The notes under the pieces are model-generated. The model had not been told where the DNA came from. It made no database searches and saw nothing but the letters and a program-made list of their open reading frames with translations. 64,000 bases of DNA from Streptomyces sp. NBC_00414 (GTDB lineage: Bacteria > Actinomycetota > Actinomycetes > Streptomycetales > Streptomycetaceae), in NCBI RefSeq assembly GCF_036038375.1, contig NZ_CP107935.1:2046001-2110000 (forward strand), read 5' to 3'. Positions within the stretch are counted from its first letter, which is position 1, and the number at the start of each line of letters is the position of its first letter. Positions 1 to 7,424 of the stretch are shown here, piece after piece. The position numbers were made by a program, and so were the translations under genes.

Positions 1-1648
1 CGTCGCGGCTCTCCGCGAGCTCCGCGGCGATGTCCGCGAGCGGTGCGGAAGGATGGCCCTCCGCACGCGCGCACACGATCGCCAGGGCCAGGGGCAGCCG
101 GCCGCACTGCTCGGCGATGTCGATCGCCGCCGGCCGGTCGGCCGCGACGCGCGCGGCGCCCAGCCGTTTCGACATGAACTCGATGGACTCGGCGACGGTG
201 AGGATGTCCAGCCGCAGGGAACGCGCTCCGTTGGCGGCGACGAGTCCGGGCATCTGCTCCCGGCTGGTGATCACCGTGAGGCACGTCGGTGTTCCCGGCA
301 GCAGCGGGCGTACCTGTTCGGCGTTGCGGGCGTTGTCCAGGACCACCAGGACGCGCCGTCCGGCCAGCACGCTGCGGTACAGGGCGGCCTGGCCGTCGAG
401 GCTCGGCGGGATGTCCTCCGCCGGTACGCCGAGTGCCTCCAGGAAGTAGCAGATCGCGGTCGACGCGCTGAGCGCGACGCCTGCCGGGTCGTATCCGCGC
501 AGGTTGACGTACAGCTGTCCGTCGGGGAAGTGGCGGGCGTTGCGGTGGGCCCAGTGCAGGGCGAGCGTGGTCTTCCCCACGCCCGGCGCACCGCCGATCG
601 CGCTGATGACGACGGCTGTCGGCGTGCCGCCGTCGGCCGGCAACAGGTCGCGCAGCCAGTCCAGTTCGGGCTTCCTGCCGGTGAACGTGTGCAGGTCTGC
701 GGGTAGTTGGGCGGGTCGCACCCCAGGGGAGGCCCCCGTGGAGGCCCCTGGGGATGACCCACCGGCGGCGTACGCGACCTTCGTATCGCCCAAGCCGCCG
801 AAGCCGCCGGAGTCTTCGAGGTCCGCGGAGCCTTCGGAGCGGAAGGTCCTCGCCGGTGCGACGGTGCCGCGCAGTACGCGGATCTGGGCGTCACGCAGTT
901 CGGGGCCGGGATCGACGCCCAGCTCACTCGTGAGCCGGGACCGGACGACCTGGTAGTGGTCCAGGGCCTGGGCCGCCAGGCCCTCGGCGGCGAGGACGAG
1001 GATGAGCCGCGCCTGGAGGCACTCGTTCAGGGGGTCGCTCTCGGCCGCCTGCCTGACCAGCGGGAGCACCCTGGACGTGAGTCCCGCGGCCAGCGCCGCG
1101 TCGGCGGCGTCCCTGGCCGCGTGCAGACACTCGGCGTCGACTCCGGCGAACACCGAGTGGGAGTACGCCGTACGGGGAAGTCCGGCCGCGGTGTGGCCGA
1201 GCCGCAGGGAGAGCGCCCGGACGAACAGGCCGGTGGCTTCCGCCGGCCGCCCGGCGGCCGAGGCGGTCTGCGCGGCGTCGCGCAGCGTGCGGAACCTCTG
1301 AAGGTCCAGTGCCTCGTCCGCGGTGTTCAGCCGGTAGCCGCCCGCCGCGCGCACCAGGACGCGGGCCCGGGTTCTCTGGGTCAGCTCCGGTTCGAGCAGT
1401 CTCCGGAGTGCGCCGACGTGCCGGTGGACGACGTTGACCGCGTGCTCCGGCGGATCGTCGTCCCATAAGGCGTCGACTATCTGGTGCAGCGGTACCGGCC
1501 GGTCGGCCTGCACCAGGAGCAGTGCCAGCAGCGACCGCTGCTTCGGCGGCCCCAGGCTGAGTTCCGTCGTGTGCCGCCAGGCCCTGAGGGGCCCGAGCAC
1601 CGCGAAACGCAGTGCGACGTCCGCCGTGGGCTGGTTCTCGGGGCTCAC
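1..1648 (-). CDS. SARP-family transcriptional regulator with NB-ARC domain (AfsR-like), 3' end outside window
   Basis: The GTG start at 1648 lies a few bases after GGGAGAACC on the minus strand. Translation gives a winged-helix OmpR/PhoB-type DNA-binding domain (about residues 10-95, with FAVLGPLRAW and QIVDALWDDDPP), then a helical bacterial transcriptional activation domain (about 100-250), an acidic Gly/Ser/Pro-rich linker and an NB-ARC ATPase. The ATPase shows a Walker A loop GGAPGVGKTTLALHW near residue 355, a Walker B-like RVLVVLDNA and the later GRLPLALAI. This is the AfsR/DnrI/RedD (SARP) architecture; such proteins activate secondary-metabolite or developmental genes. The frame is still open at base 1, so C-terminal sensor repeats, if any, cannot be seen. 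The target is unknown, and no biosynthetic cluster is visible next to it here. Confidence 0.9.
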   Translation of the reverse strand, partial: MSPENQPTADVALRFAVLGPLRAWRHTTELSLGPPKQRSLLALLLVQADRPVPLHQIVDALWDDDPPEHAVNVVHRHVGALRRLLEPELTQRTRARVLVRAAGGYRLNTADEALDLQRFRTLRDAAQTASAAGRPAEATGLFVRALSLRLGHTAAGLPRTAYSHSVFAGVDAECLHAARDAADAALAAGLTSRVLPLVRQAAESDPLNECLQARLILVLAAEGLAAQALDHYQVVRSRLTSELGVDPGPELRDAQIRVLRGTVAPARTFRSEGSADLEDSGGFGGLGDTKVAYAAGGSSPGASTGASPGVRPAQLPADLHTFTGRKPELDWLRDLLPADGGTPTAVVISAIGGAPGVGKTTLALHWAHRNARHFPDGQLYVNLRGYDPAGVALSASTAICYFLEALGVPAEDIPPSLDGQAALYRSVLAGRRVLVVLDNARNAEQVRPLLPGTPTCLTVITSREQMPGLVAANGARSLRLDILTVAESIEFMSKRLGAARVAADRPAAIDIAEQCGRLPLALAIVCARAEGHPSAPLADIAAELAESRD

Positions 1649-2001
1649 TTCTGGTTCTCCCTACGAGTGCTGCGAGTGACACGAGTGCTGGTCCGGTCGA
1701 GGGCGTGAAGTGCGCCGCTCGTGCGCTGGTACGGGGCATGATCCTGAAGCCCTCACCCGGTTGCCGCCGCGTGGCACGGCGGCGACAGAGCGGAGACACT
1801 CCGTACACGAACGCGACATCGGGCGGCCTTCCCGACCCCGTGGGTCACCTGCGGGCGACCGCGCCCCACACTGTGCGGGACGCGGTCGAGTGGACGCCAG
1901 ACATGGCCATTTGCGGCCAGTCGAGAAGAAAACGCGCTCCTCGGTCACGTCCGGCTCGCGAGGGACGCCCACGAAGGGCGCACACGAGGGGCGCACATGC
2001 C

Positions 2002-2033
2002 GAAGGGCCCCACTGCGACCAGTGGGGCCCTTC
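2002..2033 (-). terminator. Strong intrinsic hairpin downstream of the ECF sigma gene
   Basis: A perfect 14-bp inverted repeat (GAAGGGCCCCACTG / CAGTGGGGCCCTTC) has a four-base loop CGAC. It lies about 70 bp past the stop of the sigma gene and 350 bp before the SARP start, so it probably separates the two transcription units. It has no U-tract, as is usual for Streptomyces terminators. The rest of 1649-2103 holds the small tandem repeat listed next and no gene I can support. Confidence 0.75.
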
Positions 2034-2050
2034 AGTACGTACAGGGGAGC

Positions 2051-2119
2051 GACGGGGTCGGTACCCCGGCGCCGGACGGGGTCGGTACCCGGCGACGACG
2101 GGGTCAGTACCCCAGCGAC
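2051..2119. repeat. Three tandem copies of a 22-24 bp repeat covering the sigma-factor stop codon
   Basis: Copies begin at 2051, 2075 and 2097. Each contains GACGGGGTCGGTACCC or a close variant, itself nearly palindromic (GGGGTCGGTACCCC). The copy at 2097 encodes the last residues and stop of the sigma factor; the other two lie just downstream. This looks like slippage duplication of the gene's 3' end. Confidence 0.75.
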
Positions 2120-2634
2120 GAGCGGCGGTTGCGCAGGGCGCGGAGTGCCAGGTGGCGACGTGACCTCACCGTGCCCGACGGCACGCCCAGGATGCGTGCG
2201 GTCTCCTCGACGCTGCATCCGTAGATGTAGAGGTAGACGAGCACCTTCCGATGCTCGGCCGAGACGTTCCGCAGCAGGGAGACGGCTTCCATGGACGCGT
2301 GCGCCGGTTCGGTGTGGTCGTCCTGGGCCGGGTCCCCGCTGTCGGTGGTCACCGTCTCGTGCCGCGCGTAGGCACTCCGCGACCGGTCGATGATCAGGTT
2401 CCGCGCGACCTTGAACAGCCAGCCGCGTACGGACCCTTCCCGGTTGAGGAGTCTGTCCGTATGACGCCATGCCCTGATGAACGTCTCCTGGACTATGTCC
2501 TCGGCGAGGTGGTGGTCCGAGAGCAGCCTGTGCGCGTAGGCGTGGAGTGCGTCTCTGTGCTGCTCCACCAGGTCGTCCACGGCGTCGGGAGCCGCGGAGG
2601 TGGTCGATGGAGCGATGCCCGCGAGTAGCGTCAT
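2104..2634 (-). CDS. ECF-type RNA polymerase sigma factor (sigma-70 family)
   Basis: 176 residues from ATG 2634 (MTLLAGIAPS). The frame extends further upstream, but that part is low-complexity and unlike a sigma factor. Region 2 spans about residues 25-95, with core-binding and -10 recognition motifs HLAEDIVQETFIRAWRH and VRGWLFKVARNLIIDRSRS. Region 4, the -35 binding helix-turn-helix, is in the C-terminal 60 residues (VEETARILGVPSGTVRSRRH). The pattern resembles SigK/SigL-type ECF factors. No zinc anti-sigma gene is adjacent. The upstream neighbours are two lipoproteins on the same strand, which may be co-regulated or may be the sensory side of the system; that part is inference. Confidence 0.92.
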   Translation of the reverse strand: MTLLAGIAPSTTSAAPDAVDDLVEQHRDALHAYAHRLLSDHHLAEDIVQETFIRAWRHTDRLLNREGSVRGWLFKVARNLIIDRSRSAYARHETVTTDSGDPAQDDHTEPAHASMEAVSLLRNVSAEHRKVLVYLYIYGCSVEETARILGVPSGTVRSRRHLALRALRNRRSSLGY

Positions 2635-2823
2635 GGTGACTTGTTCCCGGTTCTCTGTCGCACCGGTGCTCCGTCCGGACAGGCGGGGGACTGTCCGGTC
2701 GCGGTAGCACGCGGGGAGGTATCTGGATTCGGGACCGACCGTAGGCAGCGGCCAGTGCCGAAAGAGTGACGAGCGGGCCACCACGGCCGTCACCATCCGC
2801 CGACCTGCACCTTTGCCCGACTC

Positions 2824-2853
2824 GTGGGGCCTCTGCGACGCACGAGGCCCCAC
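2824..2853 (-). terminator. Hairpin between lipoprotein and sigma-factor genes
   Basis: Inverted repeat GTGGGGCCTC / GAGGCCCCAC with a 10-base loop, 55 bp past the lipoprotein stop and 190 bp before the sigma start. It probably ends or attenuates the two-lipoprotein transcript, which would give the sigma gene its own promoter in 2635-2823. Confidence 0.6.
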
Positions 2854-2876
2854 CTGTCACCCGAGGATTCCCTCGC

Positions 2877-2930
2877 CCTCATCCCTTCGCCGCGGGCACG
2901 GCCGTCCTCATCCCTTCGCCGCGGGCACGG
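2877..2930. repeat. 29-bp-period tandem duplication at the lipoprotein stop codon
   Basis: An identical 25-base stretch occurs at 2877-2901 and 2906-2930 (offset 29). The second copy encodes the C-terminal VPAAKG and stop of the lipoprotein; the first repeats the same codons, including a second in-frame-looking stop, just downstream. Confidence 0.85.
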
Positions 2931-3549
2931 TCCTTCCGCGGTCGCTCCGGGGGATGTCCGCCTTGATCGCGAACCACACCCCTCCCACGCCCTGTCCGTT
3001 CGTGTCCCCGGGCCTCTTGTCACCCTTGAAGGTGTACGCGGGCCAGCAGTTGAAGGACTCCTGCCTGCCACCGTCCGGCGTGGTGAACGGGAACAGGACC
3101 TGGGGATCGAGCCCCGCGGCCTTCGCGTCCGCCGCCGTGACGGGCTCGCTGGGCGTCCACTTCTCCAGGCACTCGGCGTCACAGGCCGTCTTCATCGGCC
3201 ACGGCGTGTCCTTCGTGAACAGATACAGCGTCCGGCCGTTCCTGTCCTGCAGCACCCGGCCGAGCCCGGGACTGTTCAGAACCCCCAGGGCGGGCCGCCC
3301 CGCACCCGCCTCCGTGCCGTCCGGAGCCGCGGCGTACGAGTCGTCGGAACGCAGGGGCACAGCCGGTTCCTCGACCACCTCCAGCGTGATCTTCGCCGAC
3401 GGCTCCGCCCCGGCCGCCCGCGCGGCATCGCCCTCGCCCGGCCGGTCCGCGCCGCAGGCGGACAGTGCCAGCGCCAGCGCCACGGCTCCCGCGGCGAACC
3501 CGGTTCTCCGGTTGTGCGCGTGACTGCGTGTTCGGTTGTACGTGTTCAT
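2908..3549 (-). CDS. Secreted-repeat lipoprotein with two YxFxxD motifs (COG4315 / PF03640 type)
   Basis: 213 residues from ATG 3549 (MNTYNRTRSH), chosen because it precedes a complete lipoprotein signal: basic stretch, alanine-rich core, lipobox LSAC near residue 31. The mature part has two copies of the family signature Yx(F/W)xxD: YLFTKD followed by CDAECLEKW, and YTFKGD near the C-terminus. Proteins of this family are exported, surface-bound and of unclear function, sometimes annotated as secreted repeat proteins. It lies 44 bp downstream of the CHRD lipoprotein, probably in one transcript. The C-terminal codons are duplicated just past the stop. Confidence 0.85.
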   Translation of the reverse strand: MNTYNRTRSHAHNRRTGFAAGAVALALALSACGADRPGEGDAARAAGAEPSAKITLEVVEEPAVPLRSDDSYAAAPDGTEAGAGRPALGVLNSPGLGRVLQDRNGRTLYLFTKDTPWPMKTACDAECLEKWTPSEPVTAADAKAAGLDPQVLFPFTTPDGGRQESFNCWPAYTFKGDKRPGDTNGQGVGGVWFAIKADIPRSDRGRTVPAAKG

Positions 3550-3593
3550 GGCCTTCCTCGCTTCGTCCGTACGCGGCACCTCACCCCGAGGTG

Positions 3594-4604
3594 TCACTGG
3601 GTGGCGAGGAAGAGATAGTCGGCGGTGTAGGGCACCTTGGCCGTGGGGTGGGTACCGGCGTCGCAGTTGCCGGCGGGTGCCACCCCGCCCTCGGTGTTGA
3701 GCCGCAGGACCGTCCGGGTCTTGGCCAGCAGCCCCTTGTCCGCGCCCGTCCGCGTCGCCTTCAGGACGAGTTCGGGGATGTTGCCCTCACCGTTGTCGAA
3801 CTTGTTGACGACGCTGCCCGTGACGGAGGAACCGTCAGGGGCGATCCACTGCGGGGGCCCCGCGGGGCCGGGCTTGGCGAAGGTGTGGTCGATGTCGCCC
3901 TGGAGGGTGGCTTCGACGTTGTCCTGGGTGAAGGCGTAGGTGCCGTCGGGCTGCTCGGTGCAGGCGTAGACCTGGGATCCCTTGACGACACCGCGCAGGG
4001 CCGAGTCCCGGATCGTGTCCGGCAGATTGACGCTGCCGGGGAGGGCGAACGCCTGGCCGCGGACGGCGCCGCCGGGGAACTCACCGGTGTGCAGGTTGAA
4101 GTAGAACTTCTCGGGGTGTGCCTTGATGTCACGCAGCAGCGCGGCGTCCCGTACCTTCACGGTGCCGTAGACGTGCTTGGTGCCGTCCTTGAGCTTCTCG
4201 GTGAAGAACGGGATCTTCACGTCGCCGTTGACTCCGCGCCCGCCCTGGTGCAGGTGTGCCAGGGTCGGAGTGGCCGTACCGCTCCACGCCAACGCGAAGG
4301 AGACGTCCTGGCCCTGGACGCGCATGAACGCCACGGCGCGGCCGTCCTTGTCACCGACCGCCGGCTTGCCCTCCACGGGCACCTCGTTGTCGCCGGTGAG
4401 GGCCGAGGCGAAGAACGTCGCCCCGGCCGCGTCCTTGCCGTACCGGCCGATCGCCCCCGCGGCCTGAGCCGAGTCCGCCGACGCGTGCCCGCCCGCCGAC
4501 GCGTGGGCCCCGCCCGCGTCGATGTCGTCGCCGTTGCAGGCGGTCAGCATCAGGGCGCTGGTCATGGCGGCCGTGGCGATCAGCGCGAAACGCTTGCTGT
4601 TCAT
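3594..4604 (-). CDS. Lipoprotein with CHRD domain and DUF3455-like C-terminal domain
   Basis: 336 residues from ATG 4604, preceded by GGGGAGGCAG. A signal peptide ends in lipobox LTAC (about residue 21), so the protein should be anchored outside the membrane. An Ala/Gly/Ser/His spacer leads into a CHRD-like domain (about 60-180) with TLAHLHQGGRGVNG and FYFNLHTGEFPGGAVRGQ, typical of that fold. The second half (PDTIRDSALRGVVKGSQVYAC, PQWIAPDGSSVTG) resembles DUF3455. CHRD domains occur in chordin and in bacterial surface proteins, with no settled function. First gene of the lipoprotein pair above the ECF sigma gene. Palindrome GTCACCCGGTGAC (4686-4698) lies in its upstream region. Confidence 0.85.
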   Translation of the reverse strand: MNSKRFALIATAAMTSALMLTACNGDDIDAGGAHASAGGHASADSAQAAGAIGRYGKDAAGATFFASALTGDNEVPVEGKPAVGDKDGRAVAFMRVQGQDVSFALAWSGTATPTLAHLHQGGRGVNGDVKIPFFTEKLKDGTKHVYGTVKVRDAALLRDIKAHPEKFYFNLHTGEFPGGAVRGQAFALPGSVNLPDTIRDSALRGVVKGSQVYACTEQPDGTYAFTQDNVEATLQGDIDHTFAKPGPAGPPQWIAPDGSSVTGSVVNKFDNGEGNIPELVLKATRTGADKGLLAKTRTVLRLNTEGGVAPAGNCDAGTHPTAKVPYTADYLFLATQ

Positions 4605-4846
4605 GAGGTTCTGCCTCCCCGTGGATGTCACCGCGGGTGTGTCCGCGGCCTAACACCCGAGACACGGGATGCCCCTGCGCCCCGGGTCACCCGGTGACAC
4701 TTCTGAGACGTTCCTGGAACCGGCTGAGGCCAATTGGGGAGCGTCACCACGTCCGGTCCCCGGTTCGGACAGGTCGTCGCGGAGAACGGGACGTTCAGGG
4801 AGGCTGCTGTCACCCGGCCGGGTCACCGAAGGAACCTACGGCGGTG

Positions 4847-7228
4847 TTACGCGGTGGGCGGCCGGTAGGGCGGGGCCGTGAAACCGGACGTGATGCCGAC
4901 GGCTCCGACCAGAGAGATGCACGCGATCGAGAGGGCGAGTGCGTTCTGTACCGCGGTGTGGCCGCTCAGCCGGACGATGAAGTGGTCGGCGGTCCGGTCC
5001 TCTTCGGATATGCCTTCACCGTTCGCCACGGCTCGGCGGTAACTCCGCATTCTTCCGGGCAGACCGGCGATGCGCTGGATGGACGCGTCGGCGAAAGCCG
5101 GGCCGTGAGCGGGTGCTTCCGTCGCGCCCCGGATCCGCCGCTGCCTGCACACGTGCGTGTCGTTGCTTTCGATGGCCCACAGGAACGGCGGGCAGAAGGT
5201 GAGCATGAAGCCGGCAAGGATGGTCCCGATCGCCGCCCATCGCTCCGGGGCGGTCTCCGGAACATGCGTCAGCACGGTGTGCGGGGCCCACCCGAGGGCC
5301 AGCCAGAGAATGGTGAGCAGGAAGATGTCCTGAACAGCGCATTTCAGTGGAGGGTAGTCCGTCTGGTAGGGCCGCCCGCCTGCCACATAGACGGCCGCGG
5401 TGGTGGACGCGACCAGAGCGAGGACCGAGAGCGCGGCACAGAACCACGCGAACAACGACGGGCCCAGGCCCGCTCCGGCTCCCTCCGGGCGGATGAGACA
5501 CGTCAGGGACCAGTAGATGCTCAGTCCGACGGCCGGCACCACCGTCGCGAGGGCACAGCGGGAACTCGGTCTCAGCCGCGTGAAATGCAGCCACATCCCG
5601 TTGCCGCAGATCGCCTCGGCGGCAAAGAGCGCCATGACGATCGACTGCACCACCGCCGGCACGTTGACGGCACCGCCCCGCCGGACCTCCAGTGCCGCAG
5701 CGACGCACACCAACAGCCCACAGGCTGCGCACGACCACGCCGGGGCGTCCCCGCGCACCGGTACGGTCCTGGGCTCCCCTTCGGTGTGTGTCCGCCACGC
5801 GGCTCCCAGCGCCCCGGCTGCGAGGACCACGCAGACGGCGGCGGCAGCGGCGACCACCGCCACCGTGCGCCAGCCGATCGGTGCCCGCCCCGCGTGCCAG
5901 CCCAGCGAAGGAGCGAGGGAGATCGTCAGTACGAGAATTCCCGAGAACGCTGCCACGGTGAAACCGGCGAGCCTGATCCAGACTCGCGTGGCCACGTCCC
6001 GCTGTGCGGCGCCTGGCAGTCGACCCGCGGAACGGAGAGCAGGATCGCCCTCGACGGCCATGAGTTCTTCGAAGTCGGACTTGAAGTACTGGAAGAAGGC
6101 GCCGCCGAGTACCGCGCCCACGATGGTGAGGACGAACCCACCGGTGATCTCGTAGTTCTCCCGCTCCCCCAGCCACGCACCGAAGGTGGAAGCCGCCAGC
6201 AGACAGGCGGCGATCCCGGCGCCCGTGAGGTACTGACCGGTGATGGGCGCCTGGGACGGCGGACGAGTGACCTTCGAGCGGAGCCACCGCAGAGCGACGG
6301 CGCCCGCGACGGCCAGCAGAGGGGACGCGAACACCGTCCAGAGGGTGGCGGACTGGATCGTCGAGACGAACACGGTCACCAGCCCGAAGAGCCCGCACAC
6401 CCCCAGCGTCTCCACGGCGGAGATGCTCGCGCCGACCGTCTTCGTCCCCGCCAGTCCGACCGCACAGGCCATGGCACTGACGAGCGCGGCGTAGGTCAGT
6501 GCTTCCACGTGCGGACGGGCGTCGACGAAGACGATCAGACACACGGTGAGGATCGACGAGGTGAGCAACACATCGACGTATCGAGGATGGAATCCCCCGG
6601 GGACGAAGAACATGGCACAGCCCACCAGGACCGCGGCGCCCACCAGCATCACGAGGGACGTCGTCCCGCCTACGCTCCCGCCCGAGCCCAGTGCGTCGGA
6701 GATGCCGAATGAGGCGTATCCCGCCGTGCACGCGAGGGCCACGGCCGCCCAGGACGACGAGAGCGACCGTCTGACGGCGGCCTCGTCGCTGTGCCGCAGG
6801 TGCAGTGCCAGGTCGGTCACCAGCCAGGCGAAGAACGCGCACGCCGCGACGAGGAACACCGCGTGCCACGTCCCGGCCGCTGTGAAGGAATGAGGCTTCT
6901 GCATCGTCCAGTTGAGCGCCGGCCGGTCCTCGACGAACCAGGTGACGATCACGGACACGCCGACGGCCGCCCCTGTGAGAGCGCCCGCCGTCACGGTCCT
7001 CCCACGGTGGACGATCCCTCCCGCCGGTCGCAGCCGTTCTGTCATCACGCGCAGGCAGAGGGCGAGGAGCGGCAGGAGAATTCCGTCGCCCCATGTGGCA
7101 CTGCGGAATTCGAAGAGGCCGGGAAGGCCGGGCCGCCCCCGCTCCGCGACGTGCCAGAAGACCCACAGCGCGGCGAAGCCTGGAAGGAACACGATCAGAG
7201 GCCACAGCGCCAGTCGTGCCTTCGACAC
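4847..7228 (-). CDS. Large polytopic membrane protein of unknown function
   Basis: 793 residues if started at GTG 7228, which has GGGGG five to six bases upstream. A GTG at 7291 would add 21 polar residues but has no visible ribosome binding site. The protein is largely hydrophobic, with about 18-20 predicted transmembrane segments throughout. Soluble loops include FQYFKSDFEELMAVEGDPAL and a basic C-terminal loop (RRIRGATEAP to SYRRAVANGEG) before one last helix pair. I recognise no transporter signature, glycosyltransferase motif or ATP site. Codon use looks native. It stands alone on the minus strand between the CHRD operon (240 bp away) and the TPR gene (196 bp away). Confidence 0.8.
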   Translation of the reverse strand: MSKARLALWPLIVFLPGFAALWVFWHVAERGRPGLPGLFEFRSATWGDGILLPLLALCLRVMTERLRPAGGIVHRGRTVTAGALTGAAVGVSVIVTWFVEDRPALNWTMQKPHSFTAAGTWHAVFLVAACAFFAWLVTDLALHLRHSDEAAVRRSLSSSWAAVALACTAGYASFGISDALGSGGSVGGTTSLVMLVGAAVLVGCAMFFVPGGFHPRYVDVLLTSSILTVCLIVFVDARPHVEALTYAALVSAMACAVGLAGTKTVGASISAVETLGVCGLFGLVTVFVSTIQSATLWTVFASPLLAVAGAVALRWLRSKVTRPPSQAPITGQYLTGAGIAACLLAASTFGAWLGERENYEITGGFVLTIVGAVLGGAFFQYFKSDFEELMAVEGDPALRSAGRLPGAAQRDVATRVWIRLAGFTVAAFSGILVLTISLAPSLGWHAGRAPIGWRTVAVVAAAAAVCVVLAAGALGAAWRTHTEGEPRTVPVRGDAPAWSCAACGLLVCVAAALEVRRGGAVNVPAVVQSIVMALFAAEAICGNGMWLHFTRLRPSSRCALATVVPAVGLSIYWSLTCLIRPEGAGAGLGPSLFAWFCAALSVLALVASTTAAVYVAGGRPYQTDYPPLKCAVQDIFLLTILWLALGWAPHTVLTHVPETAPERWAAIGTILAGFMLTFCPPFLWAIESNDTHVCRQRRIRGATEAPAHGPAFADASIQRIAGLPGRMRSYRRAVANGEGISEEDRTADHFIVRLSGHTAVQNALALSIACISLVGAVGITSGFTAPPYRPPTA

Positions 7229-7424
7229 CAAGCCCCCAGCCGTAGGTGTTCGACGTCCGGCCAGGTCAGCCCGACAGGCGCTGAGCGTCACCGCTAGATG
7301 CCCGGTGCCCGCGCCTGCCGAGGCGGGGTGCGGCGTTCACCGCAAAGTAGCAGGCGCCGTCTCCGGCCCACCAGCAGTGCCACCGACCCCAACTGCCTTC
7401 GCGCAGCGGTCACCTGTCGCCCCC

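Noticed and set aside
1661..2860. 399-residue open frame over the sigma-factor region
   Set aside because: Out-of-frame reading of the sigma gene with low-complexity sequence; the 2104-2634 frame has all sigma domains.
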